Assembly (NCBI RefSeq): GCF_019801215.1
Contig: NZ_JAHVJO010000002.1
Location: forward strand, 682,001-746,000
Source of the DNA: Fictibacillus nanhaiensis
GTDB taxonomy: Bacteria; Bacillota; Bacilli; Bacillales; Fictibacillaceae
DNA: 64,000 bases
Direction: 5' to 3'
Part shown: one piece after another, positions 54,049 through 63,270 of the stretch
How positions within the stretch are numbered: the stretch's first letter is position 1
Layout: each line of letters begins with the position of its first letter
Notes under the pieces: generated by a model
The model's input: only the letters and a program-made list of their open reading frames with translations
The model's database searches: none
Told to the model about the DNA's origin: nothing
Made by a program: the position numbers and the translations under genes

Positions 54049-54594
54049 TTATTTATAAATAGAACTAGCAGCTTCTAAAAGGTTTTTTTTTGCCTTCTTG
54101 CTGTCCGTTCCTTCTTTTATTAAATACTCCATCTTATGATACAAGCCATCTTCTTTCCAGCTTAAGATTGGCAAGTCACTGTTTCCAGAAAAATACGCTT
54201 TCGTTCCGTTTGTAAGCTTAACCACTTCTTCGGTTTTTAGCTTTTCTCCATTTTGAAGGAACGTTGAAATGCGATAAGCAAGATAAACATTCTGCCCTTC
54301 CTGTTTTGGATAGAATACTGTATCCAGCAGGATGTTTCTCTTTTCACCCCAATCGGATATCTGGAAAGTAGACAATACGACTTTAAACGGCAGCTTATCT
54401 GGCAATTCTAAAGAAAAGGGCACAGCTTTTTGTGCAGCCTCTTTTGATACCGGTTCATAGTACCTTGGATAAGCACCTTTCGGATGATCTTGCAGCTTTA
54501 AGTCCTTATCGTTCAAAGTACCCATCGCCTTACTCTGACAGCCTACAAGAAAGACAATCAAAACTATATAAACCCAAAAATGCTTCCTGTTCAA
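54049..54594 (-). CDS. Lipoprotein, DUF4367-like
   Basis: Exported 181-residue lipoprotein; the N-terminal helix ends in the lipobox LVGC (Cys19). The C-terminal part (GTKAYFSGNSDLPILSWKEDGLYHKMEYLIKEG) resembles the DUF4367/anti-sigma-associated sensor domain found in Bacillus. It is 18 bases downstream of the YunD-like gene on the same strand. Function unknown. Confidence 0.7.
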   Translation of the reverse strand: MNRKHFWVYIVLIVFLVGCQSKAMGTLNDKDLKLQDHPKGAYPRYYEPVSKEAAQKAVPFSLELPDKLPFKVVLSTFQISDWGEKRNILLDTVFYPKQEGQNVYLAYRISTFLQNGEKLKTEEVVKLTNGTKAYFSGNSDLPILSWKEDGLYHKMEYLIKEGTDSKKAKKNLLEAASSIYK

Positions 54595-54612
54595 ATCGCC
54601 CCACCCATTCCT

Positions 54613-56196
54613 TTAGTTTTTAATGGAAGAAGGTACCTTAACTCTCCAATTATGATCACACGTTGCTTTAATGATTCCTCTTTTTAACATGTAATTGGCC
54701 ATTAGCTCTGAAACATCAATAGGTATGTCCTTTATGACTTTCTTTCCTTTAAACATAAGATAATCTCCGCCCCCACCAGCACGGTAGTTGTTCATTACTA
54801 CGTTATAAACTTGACTATCTTTAACTTCCTGATCTTTATACGATAATTCCGTGATCCGCTCACCAATCGGTCTTGACAAGTCGATCGTATACGAAATTCC
54901 TTCCCACATGTCATAATTGTAATGCTGTGGCTTCGGAACTGAAAAAGCCGGATTAACCGAAACTTTACCATCTTTGTTCACCATAAAATAAGCTGCCGAA
55001 CGCTCAAGAGCTTCTCTCATGTCCTTACCGGTAATCTCGATCACTTTTAGCGTATTTGGATAAATATAGTTGGAAACAATATCACGCATGGTAACATTGG
55101 AAGAAAATCCTTTTGATTTGTTATCAAAAAGAGCTGTACTTGAGATATCAACTCCAGCGGCATCCATCTGCACTTTGTTGATAAATTCAATCAGCGGATT
55201 ATCACGCAATCGCGTTTCCATGCTATTCGTAATCTCCATGTCTCCCTCAATGACACCGATGGGCTGATCAAGCCACTTCTGAGCTCTTTCTTCATATGGA
55301 GAGATCAATCTTAGCACGTGTTCGTGGGCATCGTACCCTTTCGTTGAGAGGTTGGCTGATTTTTTGTGTGTGATTTCCCATCGATCTTTTCTATTTCTAA
55401 CTGTTATTTCTACATGACCTACTGCATTTCCTTGTGTACCTGGCTGAATTAAGGCCACGCCATTAATTTCTTTGTCTTCGATCAGACGGTGCTGATGACC
55501 TGTTAAGAGTACGTCTATTCCTTCAACTTCCATACAAAGCCTATATCCTTGATTCTCTTCTGTAAGTGCTTCTGTTGGCTCTCCTGTTTCTAGATCTCTT
55601 TCAAAACCTCCATGATATGAAACGATGACCACATCTGCTTGTTCTTTTAAAAGGGGAACATATCGGTTTGCCGTTTCAACAGCATCTAAAAACGTAATGC
55701 CAGCAATATGTTCAGGGTTTTCCCAATTCGGGATATAGTGTGTTGTCAGACCTAGAACTGCGGCTTTTAGCCCACTATCGAATGTTTTTATGACATAGGG
55801 CTGTCCAAAAATAGGTTCACCCGATTTTTCCCAGATAATGTTTGCGGACAACCATGGAAATTGAGATTCGCTGACGGTTTTTTGTAAAAGAGGAAGACCA
55901 TAGTTAAATTCGTGATTGCCGATTACAGCAGCATCAAATTTAAGCTCGTTTAATAGAAGAACCATCGGATTCATAGATTCCTCGCCTATTCTAGCGTAAT
56001 GATAAGTGAGCGGTGTGCCTTGTATAAGATCTCCATTATCGATCACGATACAATTCTTATGTTCTTCTCTTTTCTCTGTTATTAACGCTGCAGCCTTTGC
56101 TAGACCCAGGTCAGCTTTTTGATTGTTTCCATATGTTATAGGAAGTACATTTCCATGAATATCACTCGTAACAAAAATATGTAGGGATTGTTCCAA
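54613..56196 (-). CDS. Metallophosphatase/5'-nucleotidase (YunD-like)
   Basis: Bifunctional 5'-nucleotidase/UDP-sugar hydrolase family enzyme. The calcineurin-like domain has SDIHGN, DNGDLIQG, GNHEFNYG and GHQHRL metal motifs; the C-terminal 5'-nucleotidase domain has NYRAGGGGDYLMF. No signal peptide is seen, so it is probably cytoplasmic, like YunD. A TTG at 56196 with GGAAGG 9 bases before it is the best start, giving 527 residues. It is divergent from phnD across the PhoP boxes, which may also affect it. Confidence 0.83.
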   Translation of the reverse strand: MEQSLHIFVTSDIHGNVLPITYGNNQKADLGLAKAAALITEKREEHKNCIVIDNGDLIQGTPLTYHYARIGEESMNPMVLLLNELKFDAAVIGNHEFNYGLPLLQKTVSESQFPWLSANIIWEKSGEPIFGQPYVIKTFDSGLKAAVLGLTTHYIPNWENPEHIAGITFLDAVETANRYVPLLKEQADVVIVSYHGGFERDLETGEPTEALTEENQGYRLCMEVEGIDVLLTGHQHRLIEDKEINGVALIQPGTQGNAVGHVEITVRNRKDRWEITHKKSANLSTKGYDAHEHVLRLISPYEERAQKWLDQPIGVIEGDMEITNSMETRLRDNPLIEFINKVQMDAAGVDISSTALFDNKSKGFSSNVTMRDIVSNYIYPNTLKVIEITGKDMREALERSAAYFMVNKDGKVSVNPAFSVPKPQHYNYDMWEGISYTIDLSRPIGERITELSYKDQEVKDSQVYNVVMNNYRAGGGGDYLMFKGKKVIKDIPIDVSELMANYMLKRGIIKATCDHNWRVKVPSSIKN

Positions 56197-56250
56197 TAAA
56201 ACCAACCTTCCTTTCCAACATCTATGTAGTACCATTATACAATTTTACTA

Positions 56251-56304
56251 TTATTAGTACCTTTACAAAATTTTTACTTTACATTTATATAAATATGATA
56301 TTAT
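56251..56304 (+). promoter_or_regulatory. PhoP box array and phnD promoter
   Basis: Four hexamers lie exactly 11 bases apart: TTATTA (56251), TTTACA (56262), TTTACT (56273), TTTATA (56284). This is the direct-repeat layout (TTHAYA with 5-base gaps) bound by phosphorylated PhoP. A TATTAT -10 at 56299-56304 puts the boxes at about -60 to -22, as in PhoP-activated promoters of B. subtilis. This predicts induction of phnDCEE in phosphate starvation. Confidence 0.72.
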
Positions 56305-56349
56305 AAATAAGCAAGAAAATTTTACATATTATATGGGGGTTCGACAACA

Positions 56350-57279
56350 ATGTTTAAAAAACTAGCAACAGTCGGCATGTCCGTATTACTTGCCGGATCA
56401 GTTTTAGCCGGATGTAGTTCCGACGAAAAAGAAACTACTGGTAAATCCGGGGATGGCTATGTACCAAAAGAATTAACGGTACAATTCGTTCCTTCTCAAA
56501 ACGCTGAATCTTTGGAAGCAAAGGCAAAGCCGCTTGAAAAATTATTGAAAGACGAGCTCGGAATTGATGTGAAAGTAAGTGTTTCCACTGACTATAACAC
56601 GATTATCGAAGCGATGAAATCCAAAAAGGTAGATGTAGGTTTTCTTCCTCCAACTGCTTATGTATTAGCAAAAGAAAACGATGCAGCTGAAGTCATTCTT
56701 CAAGCACAACGTTATGGTGTAAATGAAGAAGACGGTTCTCCTACGGATGATCTTGTAGCTGAATACCGTTCTATGATTGTCGTAAAAGCTGATTCTGATA
56801 TTAAAAGTTTAGAAGATCTTAAAGGGAAGAAAATGGGCTTCCAGAACGTAACTTCATCTGCTGGATATGTATGGCCTGCTGTTGAAATGATGAACGCTGG
56901 AATTGATCCAATGGCTGATGTGGAAACTGTAACATTAAAAGGACATGACCAAGCGGTTCTAGCTGTTCTTAACGGAGATGTAGATGCTGCAGCGGTATTT
57001 GAAGATGCTCGTAACATTGTTAAAGGGGATTATCCTTCTGTATTCGATGATGTTCGCGTTCTTCACCGTACTGAGCCAATTCCAAACGATACGATTTCTG
57101 TTCGTTCTGACATGAGTGATGAGTGGAAAACAAAAATCCAAGACGCTTTTATTAACATTGCTAAAAGTGAAGAAGGAAAACAAATCGTGAAAGATATCTA
57201 CTCTCACGAAGGTTATTCTAAGTCTGAAGATAAGATTTTCGACATTGTTCGTGAATATGGAGAAAAAGTGGCTGAGTAA
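56350..57279 (+). CDS. phnD: Phosphonate-type ABC transporter binding lipoprotein PhnD
   Basis: Surface lipoprotein that captures phosphonate, phosphite or a phosphate ester. The 309-residue protein has the lipobox LAGC (Cys22). The type 2 periplasmic fold segments TVQFVPSQNAESLEAKAKPLEKLLKDELG, VDVGFLPPTAYVLA and GFQNVTSSAGYVWPA are typical of PhnD. A hairpin terminator after it likely allows excess binding protein over the transporter core. Substrate not determined. Confidence 0.92.
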   Translation: MFKKLATVGMSVLLAGSVLAGCSSDEKETTGKSGDGYVPKELTVQFVPSQNAESLEAKAKPLEKLLKDELGIDVKVSVSTDYNTIIEAMKSKKVDVGFLPPTAYVLAKENDAAEVILQAQRYGVNEEDGSPTDDLVAEYRSMIVVKADSDIKSLEDLKGKKMGFQNVTSSAGYVWPAVEMMNAGIDPMADVETVTLKGHDQAVLAVLNGDVDAAAVFEDARNIVKGDYPSVFDDVRVLHRTEPIPNDTISVRSDMSDEWKTKIQDAFINIAKSEEGKQIVKDIYSHEGYSKSEDKIFDIVREYGEKVAE

Positions 57280-57303
57280 TCTATATTAAGCAACAAACAT
57301 GAT

Positions 57304-57342
57304 AACCGCATGAGGTCACACCCTCTTTGCGGTTTTTCTTTT
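57304..57342 (+). terminator. Internal terminator between phnD and phnC
   Basis: AACCGCA pairs with TGCGGTT, with inner GAGG/CCTC pairing, then TTTCTTTT. It probably acts as a partial terminator that raises phnD over phnCEE. Confidence 0.7.
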
Positions 57343-57437
57343 GTCCCGTATAGATAATAAAAAATTTGCAGGAATGTTTCTGGTTTTGTCGAAATTTCAA
57401 ATGTTACATGAATCTAGCAGAAAGTTGGTCCACCTAC

Positions 57438-58208
57438 ATGATAGAGTTCAAGAATGTCTCAAAAGTATACCCAAATGGAACAGTTGGCTTAAACAACATT
57501 AATCTCACTATTGAACCTGGAGAGTTTGTTGTAATCGTAGGACTTTCCGGAGCAGGCAAATCGACGCTGCTTCGATCCATAAACCGGCTGCATGAAATTA
57601 CAGATGGAGAGATTGTCATTCATGATCAATCCATTACAAAAGCAAATGGAAAACAGCTGTTAAAAATCCGCCGTGATATTGGTATGATCTTTCAAAACTT
57701 CAATCTAGTAAAACGCTCGTCCGTGTTGAAGAATGTTCTGTCAGGTAGAGTTGGATACCATTCCACATTACGAACCGTTCTCGGAATGTTCCCAAAAGAA
57801 GACATTGATCTATCTCTTCGCGCCTTAGAGCGTGTTAATATTTTGGAAAAAGCTTATTCCCGTGCAGATGAACTCTCAGGCGGACAGCAGCAACGTGTAT
57901 CCATCGCCAGAGCGTTAGCACAAGAAGCGAAGATCATCTTAGCTGATGAACCCGTTGCCTCTTTAGATCCATTAACGACTGTTCAAGTAATGGATGATCT
58001 GCAGCGTATTAACCGAGAGCTGGGTATTACAACAATTGTTAACTTGCACTTTATTGATCTTGCCAGACAATATGCTACTCGAATTATCGGGTTACGTGCC
58101 GGAGAAGTTGTTTTTGACGGCCCTGTATCTGAAGCAACAGATGATAAGTTCTCTGAAATTTATGGTCGTGAAATCAGTGAAGATGAGTTGCTAGGTGAAA
58201 CAGTATGA
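57438..58208 (+). CDS. phnC: Phosphonate-type ABC transporter ATPase PhnC
   Basis: ATP-binding subunit, 256 residues from the ATG at 57438, with Walker A GLSGAGKS (35-42), signature [15 protein letters not shown], Walker [14 protein letters not shown] and the H loop. No clear ribosome site precedes this ATG or the in-frame ATG at 57408. A TTTGTCGAA (Spo0A-box-like) lies at about 57385. The stop overlaps phnE1. Confidence 0.9.
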   Translation: MIEFKNVSKVYPNGTVGLNNINLTIEPGEFVVIVGLSGAGKSTLLRSINRLHEITDGEIVIHDQSITKANGKQLLKIRRDIGMIFQNFNLVKRSSVLKNVLSGRVGYHSTLRTVLGMFPKEDIDLSLRALERVNILEKAYSRADELSGGQQQRVSIARALAQEAKIILADEPVASLDPLTTVQVMDDLQRINRELGITTIVNLHFIDLARQYATRIIGLRAGEVVFDGPVSEATDDKFSEIYGREISEDELLGETV

Positions 58209-59026
58209 TGAAAACGGAATGGAATCAAGAAAAACAGACACTTAAACCTCTTGGTCATGTTCCAGATCCGCCAAGCAAATTTAAGCATTATGTAACGGCA
58301 CTTTTTATTATTGGTCTACTTTTCGCTAGTGCTTATCAGACTGAAGCGACATTCGAAGAATTGATTCTAGGACTTCCAGAGATGGCCAAATTAATGGAAC
58401 AGATGCTGCCACCTGACTGGGCATACTTTGAACCTATCGTAGAACCGATGCTTGAAACCATTCGTATGGCTGTTCTAGGAACGACGTTTGGTGCGATCAT
58501 GGCTGTTCCTCTTTCCCTGCTCGCGGCATCAAACGTTGTGAAAAGTAAAATTCTTTTTTATCCAACACGCATGTTTTTAAATTTGATTCGTACAATTCCT
58601 GATTTGCTTAAAGCTGCAATCTTCGTGGCAATCTTTGGTCTTGGTGCGATACCGGGAATTCTGGCTCTAACCTTCTTTTCACTTGGACTCATATCCAAAC
58701 TATTATATGAAACGATTGAAGCGATCGATAAAGGACCTCTCGAGGCGATGACAGCGGTCGGCGCCAACAAGATACAATGGATCTTTTTCGGTGTAGTGCC
58801 GCAAATTTCAGCCCATTTTATGTCGTACACCCTTTACACGTTCGAGGTAAACATCCGTGCTGCTGCCGTTCTTGGTTTAGTTGGTGCAGGCGGGATTGGC
58901 CACTATTATGAAAAAACGCTCGGCTTTTTACAATATGACCGGGTTGCGTCCATCATCATTTTTACACTCGTTATTGTTTTGATCATTGACTACACAAGCA
59001 CGAAGATACGGGAGAAATTATTATGA
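58205..59026 (+). CDS. phnE: Phosphonate-type ABC permease PhnE (first)
   Basis: Membrane permease of 273 residues with about six helices and the EAA-loop segment [29 protein letters not shown] that docks on PhnC. It overlaps phnC by four bases (ATGATGA) and the next permease by four, so the three are translated as one block. Confidence 0.9.
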   Translation: MMKTEWNQEKQTLKPLGHVPDPPSKFKHYVTALFIIGLLFASAYQTEATFEELILGLPEMAKLMEQMLPPDWAYFEPIVEPMLETIRMAVLGTTFGAIMAVPLSLLAASNVVKSKILFYPTRMFLNLIRTIPDLLKAAIFVAIFGLGAIPGILALTFFSLGLISKLLYETIEAIDKGPLEAMTAVGANKIQWIFFGVVPQISAHFMSYTLYTFEVNIRAAAVLGLVGAGGIGHYYEKTLGFLQYDRVASIIIFTLVIVLIIDYTSTKIREKLL

Positions 59027-59820
59027 GTACGTATTCTGTTAAACGACCACCTCGAAAGATTTTTTTTAAGCTGACTATTTTTGTATTATTGACACTTCTG
59101 TATGTTTGGTCTTTTGCCGGCATTGAGTTTAATGGTTTTAAAGAAACCGCAGCTATCATTTCTAAAGCTATCCTTTCTGGAATCTTAAATCCAGATTGGG
59201 ATTATGTGTATTTACCCGAAGGAGAAGACCTTCTTAGAGGCTTGCTTGATACACTTGCCATCGCCGTTCTAGGTACTTTTATTTCGGCTATCCTTTGTGT
59301 CCCTTTTGCCTTTTGGGCAGCAAACAACATTAGCAAATTTAGACAGATTTCAGGAACAGGAAAATTTGCTCTAAGCATCGTTCGTACGTTCCCTGAGATC
59401 ATTATGGCGATCATTTTTATTAAGGCTGTAGGACCTGGATCATTTGCCGGTGTTTTAGCACTAGGGCTTCACTCGATCGGGATGCTTGGAAAGCTGTTTT
59501 CAGAAGCGATCGAAAACATGGACTTAGGACCAACAGAAGCCTTGCTTGCAACAGGCGCGAACCGCTTCCAAATTCTTTGGTTTGCCGTGCTTCCTCAAGT
59601 ATTTCCTGACTTTTTGTCTTACACGCTTTATCGCTTTGAGATTAATGTTCGTTCCGCTACAATCTTAGGGGTAATCGGAGCAGGAGGAATCGGTACGCCG
59701 CTTATTTTTGCCCTTACTTCGCGTGACTGGAACCGTGTAGGAATCATCTTGCTCGGAATTGTAGTGATGGTTACGTTGATCGATATAATCTCAGGTTACC
59801 TTCGCAGACGAATTGTTTAG
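59023..59820 (+). CDS. phnE: Phosphonate-type ABC permease PhnE (second)
   Basis: Second permease, 265 residues, with the matching EAA loop EAIENMDLGPTEALLATGANRFQILWFAVLPQ. Two different PhnE proteins probably form a heterodimer channel. No C-P lyase or phosphite dehydrogenase genes follow, so the catabolic enzymes must be elsewhere, or the system scavenges another phosphorus compound. Confidence 0.9.
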   Translation: MSTYSVKRPPRKIFFKLTIFVLLTLLYVWSFAGIEFNGFKETAAIISKAILSGILNPDWDYVYLPEGEDLLRGLLDTLAIAVLGTFISAILCVPFAFWAANNISKFRQISGTGKFALSIVRTFPEIIMAIIFIKAVGPGSFAGVLALGLHSIGMLGKLFSEAIENMDLGPTEALLATGANRFQILWFAVLPQVFPDFLSYTLYRFEINVRSATILGVIGAGGIGTPLIFALTSRDWNRVGIILLGIVVMVTLIDIISGYLRRRIV

Positions 59821-59830
59821 TGATTTCGAC

Positions 59831-59857
59831 AGACAGCTTTTACAGGCTGTCTTTTCT
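59831..59857 (+). terminator. Terminator after phnE2
   Basis: AGACAGC pairs with GCTGTCT, followed by TTTCTT. Confidence 0.75.
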
Positions 59858-59875
59858 TGTGCGAAAATGTATCAT

Positions 59876-59911
59876 TTAAAAACTCAAGAAATCAAATGAC
59901 TTCTTGAGTTT
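59876..59911 (-). terminator. Terminator of the Tad operon
   Basis: AAACTCAAGAA pairs with TTCTTGAGTTT and runs into TTT on the minus strand, 18 bases after tadC. Confidence 0.75.
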
Positions 59912-59928
59912 ATCTGTTGTATTTTTTG

Positions 59929-60882
59929 TTACTTTTTATTCATCTCACTAAACGTTTGCACAAAATCGATAATTGCGGGTCCTAACAAAACGATAAAAAG
60001 ACTTGGGAAAATAAACAGCACTAAAGGAAACAGCATTTTAACAGGCGCTTTCATTGCCGCTTCTTCCGCTCGCTGCTTTCTTCTGTCTCTCACTTCTGCA
60101 GATTGAATCCGCAGCACCTGAACCATTCCAATCCCCAATTTTTCAGCTTGTAGAATCGCACTAATAAAATAGCTCACTTCATCAACACTCAGACGTTCCC
60201 TGATTTTCCCGAGCGACTCACGACGGGTTTTACCTAACCTCATCTCCTCTAAGCAGCGATGAAATTCTCCTGTTAGAACACCTTCTTTTTTTGAGACGAG
60301 TTTGCTAAGTGCTCCATCAAAGCCCAATCCAGCTTCTAGACTAACCGTTAATAGATCCAAAACATCTGGCAGTTCACGTAACGCGAAATAGTTTCTTGTT
60401 TTTATTTTTTGTTTTAAATAAAAACCGGGCAGGAACGCAGCCACTCCTAATCCTAGAAGAAAGAATAATAATCCTGTTCCGAAAGCTACGTTTAATAGCT
60501 TGCTATACAATACGGAACCGATTGGAAAAAAAATAAAAAGTGCGATCTGCATCATACGATATTCAACAGGTGTCATTCCAAATGGATTTCCTGCCTGATT
60601 TAATAACTTTTCGATTTTCGCTTCTTTTTCTCCAGGCATTCTTCTCTTAAAGCTTCGTTTGAATTCCTTCCATAGGGGCCAGATAAACCGGTTTGAAAAG
60701 GAAACAGGCATGTCTAGAGTGACGGAGGTTTCCAGGTTGCTTCTTTGTCCATTCATTCCTAATGCCGATGATAAACGCCTTTCTACAAACTGCTTTTTCT
60801 CACTCGCCCAAACATAGATGGAGTACGCAATGAGGGTAATGGTTATAAAAAAAGTAAGATACATCATCTTTTTACACCTCAA
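59929..60882 (-). CDS. tadC: Tad pilus inner-membrane protein TadC
   Basis: Type II secretion F-domain protein of the Tad (Flp pilus) system, 317 residues. It has an N-terminal helix, a cytoplasmic linker, two central helices, the T2SSF domain (LRELPDVLDLLTVSLEAGLGFDGALSKL) and C-terminal helices. It probably forms the pilus platform with TadB. It overlaps tadB by 11 bases. Confidence 0.88.
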   Translation of the reverse strand: MRCKKMMYLTFFITITLIAYSIYVWASEKKQFVERRLSSALGMNGQRSNLETSVTLDMPVSFSNRFIWPLWKEFKRSFKRRMPGEKEAKIEKLLNQAGNPFGMTPVEYRMMQIALFIFFPIGSVLYSKLLNVAFGTGLLFFLLGLGVAAFLPGFYLKQKIKTRNYFALRELPDVLDLLTVSLEAGLGFDGALSKLVSKKEGVLTGEFHRCLEEMRLGKTRRESLGKIRERLSVDEVSYFISAILQAEKLGIGMVQVLRIQSAEVRDRRKQRAEEAAMKAPVKMLFPLVLFIFPSLFIVLLGPAIIDFVQTFSEMNKK

Positions 60883-61843
60883 TTGTTGTGATTTTTCGGA
60901 TAAGGATAAAACCTATGATTCCTGATATGGATCCACATGCAATCATCACCCAGCCGATCATGTTCTCAAAAAGTGTTCCAATGTAATTAGGTTCAATTAC
61001 ATATAAAAGGATCGCTAAAATCAGGGGGAGGAGTCCGATAATAATACCTGACAGTTTCCCTTGTGCAGTCAAGGTTGTAATTTGACGCTGAATTTTGGTC
61101 CTGTCTCGGATGGTTTCCACAATTTTCTCCAGAACCGTGGCAAGATTACCACCTACTTGGCGCTGAATAATTATTGCTTGAATCATCAGATCAAGGTCCT
61201 CACTCGGCATCCTCACTTTTAATTCATTTAGTGCCTCCTCAATCGTGCTTCCGTATTGCATTTCTTTCAGTACCCTCTCCATCTCTTCTTTAACAGGAGA
61301 TTGTGCTTCTTCAACAACCGTTAACAGCGCTTGAGGAAAACTAAACCCTGCCCGCAAAGAGCCAATAACCGTAGTAATTAAATCAGGGAGACCTTCATTA
61401 AATTGTTTGACACGCTGTTTTTTCTTTTTCTTTACCCAGATTCCGGGTGTGAAATAACCAATCCCTGCACCGATTATTAAGAAGAAGAAGGAGTTGGTAA
61501 TAAGCAAAAGAAGCATTCCTAAAAGGGATACTATGATCCATTGAAACATGACATACTCCTCAGATTTCAAAGGAATACCTGCTTGCTCGAGCATTACAGA
61601 TAACTTTTTGTTTTTTTCCTTCGATAACACTTGATCTCTCACTTTTTGCTTATACATTTGAACTTGGACAAATACGTTAAAATTGGACGGCTTTACTTTT
61701 TTTCCGTCTTTAATTTCTAAAAAGTGTTTCATCCGCCGTTCTAATCGTTTATTTGACATAAAAATAAGCTTTAACATTCCATAAAAGAACAAAAAGGCAG
61801 TTACTAGGATAAGGAGTAAAAACAAATACGTCATCACTCTCAA
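60872..61843 (-). CDS. tadB: Tad pilus inner-membrane protein TadB
   Basis: Second T2SSF platform protein, 323 residues, with FNEGLPDLITTVIGSLRAGFSFPQALLTVVEEAQSPVKEEMERVLKEMQYG, the usual TadB/TadC core, and terminal membrane helices. It overlaps the tadA stop by four bases. Confidence 0.88.
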   Translation of the reverse strand: MRVMTYLFLLLILVTAFLFFYGMLKLIFMSNKRLERRMKHFLEIKDGKKVKPSNFNVFVQVQMYKQKVRDQVLSKEKNKKLSVMLEQAGIPLKSEEYVMFQWIIVSLLGMLLLLITNSFFFLIIGAGIGYFTPGIWVKKKKKQRVKQFNEGLPDLITTVIGSLRAGFSFPQALLTVVEEAQSPVKEEMERVLKEMQYGSTIEEALNELKVRMPSEDLDLMIQAIIIQRQVGGNLATVLEKIVETIRDRTKIQRQITTLTAQGKLSGIIIGLLPLILAILLYVIEPNYIGTLFENMIGWVMIACGSISGIIGFILIRKITTIEV

Positions 61844-63258
61844 TCTCCTTCCATAAACACACTCGTTGGAATGTGTATACCCGATTGTTCCAGGCGTTCA
61901 AAGAATTTTGGCCTCACGCCTGTAGGTGATAAGCGCCCTATTATCTTTCCGTTCTCATCCACACCTTCTTGTTTATATTCAAAAATATCCTGAAGGACAA
62001 TCACGTCACCTTCTAGTCCTTGTACTTCCGTTATATGCGTTATTTTCCGGGTTCCATCCTTGAGCCTGGCTTGCTGGATAATTACATCAACAGCACCTGC
62101 GATCTGTTCTCGTATCGCTTTAACTGGAAGATCCACTCCCCCAAGCAGTACCATTGTTTCAAGCCTGGCGATCATATCTCTTGGAGAGTTGGAGTGACCT
62201 GTAGCAAGAGAGCCGTCATGCCCAGTGTTCATCGCTTGCAGCATATCAAGTGCTTCTCCCCCACGCACCTCACCGATTACAATACGGTCAGGGCGCATAC
62301 GCAAAGAGTTACGTACCAGGTCTCGTATCGTTATCGCTCCTTTTCCTTCAATATTTGGCGGACGGGATTCGAGTGAGATTACATGCTCCTGCCAAAGTTG
62401 CAATTCTGCAGCGTCCTCAATCGTAATAATCCGCTCATCCCCTGGAATAAATGCAGACAGAACATTTAAAGTAGTCGTTTTCCCGGAGCCTGTCCCCCCA
62501 CTAACAAAAATATTTAAGTGAGCTTTTACACAAGCTTCAATGAATGCAGCCATCTCTCTTGTGACAGTCCCAAAATCTATTAAATTTTCAATCGTGAATG
62601 GATCTTTTGAGAATTTCCGGATGGTTATAGTAGGCCCAATCAATGATAACGGGGGAATTATGGCATTTACACGAGAACCATCTGGCAACCGCGCATCAAC
62701 CATCGGACTGCTTTCATCAATTCTCCGGCCGATCGGCGCACATATTTTTTCTATCACATTTAGAACATGTTCTTCATCTCTAAATTGAATAGGAGTTAAA
62801 ACGAGTTTTCCCTTTTTCTCGGCATAGACTTGATGAGGTCCGTTAACCATTACTTCAGTAACATTTTCGTCTAACAAGAGAGGGTTTATCGGACCAAAAC
62901 CTGTTAGATCATTAATTAATTCATCAATAACTTTCTTTCGATCTACTGCCCCTCTAAAGGTTTCATCTTCTTTTATAAAATCAATGGCCATGCCATCTAG
63001 TTTCGGAATAATCTCTTCTACTGCCACATCTTTTAGTTCGTCTAAAATCTGTTTATGTAAAAGATTTTTAAGCTGTTGGTGTTTTGTTACTTTTTCCCTG
63101 CGTTCAGAAGACTTCACATTTGCTTTACTCTCTGTTTTTTTTACTTGTCTAAAGGAGGATATCAAATCTTTTTTTCCAACAGGCTGTTCTGCAGATTGTG
63201 TTTCTTCCAGAGAGGCTCCACCTGGATTCTTGGCCTGGATTTTTTCTAATAAACTCAT
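61840..63258 (-). CDS. tadA: Tad pilus assembly ATPase TadA (CpaF)
   Basis: Hexameric secretion ATPase powering pilus extension, 472 residues. Walker A is FVSGGTGSGKTT (near residue 260), with the DAAELQL Asp box, MRPDRIVIGEVRGGEALDMLQAMNTGHDGSLATGHSNSP Walker B/His box, and the N-terminal helical region before LLLDENVTEVMVNGP. AAGGAGAGG precedes the ATG. Middle gene of the operon. Confidence 0.93.
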   Translation of the reverse strand: MSLLEKIQAKNPGGASLEETQSAEQPVGKKDLISSFRQVKKTESKANVKSSERREKVTKHQQLKNLLHKQILDELKDVAVEEIIPKLDGMAIDFIKEDETFRGAVDRKKVIDELINDLTGFGPINPLLLDENVTEVMVNGPHQVYAEKKGKLVLTPIQFRDEEHVLNVIEKICAPIGRRIDESSPMVDARLPDGSRVNAIIPPLSLIGPTITIRKFSKDPFTIENLIDFGTVTREMAAFIEACVKAHLNIFVSGGTGSGKTTTLNVLSAFIPGDERIITIEDAAELQLWQEHVISLESRPPNIEGKGAITIRDLVRNSLRMRPDRIVIGEVRGGEALDMLQAMNTGHDGSLATGHSNSPRDMIARLETMVLLGGVDLPVKAIREQIAGAVDVIIQQARLKDGTRKITHITEVQGLEGDVIVLQDIFEYKQEGVDENGKIIGRLSPTGVRPKFFERLEQSGIHIPTSVFMEGD

Positions 63259-63270
63259 GTATCCCTCTCC

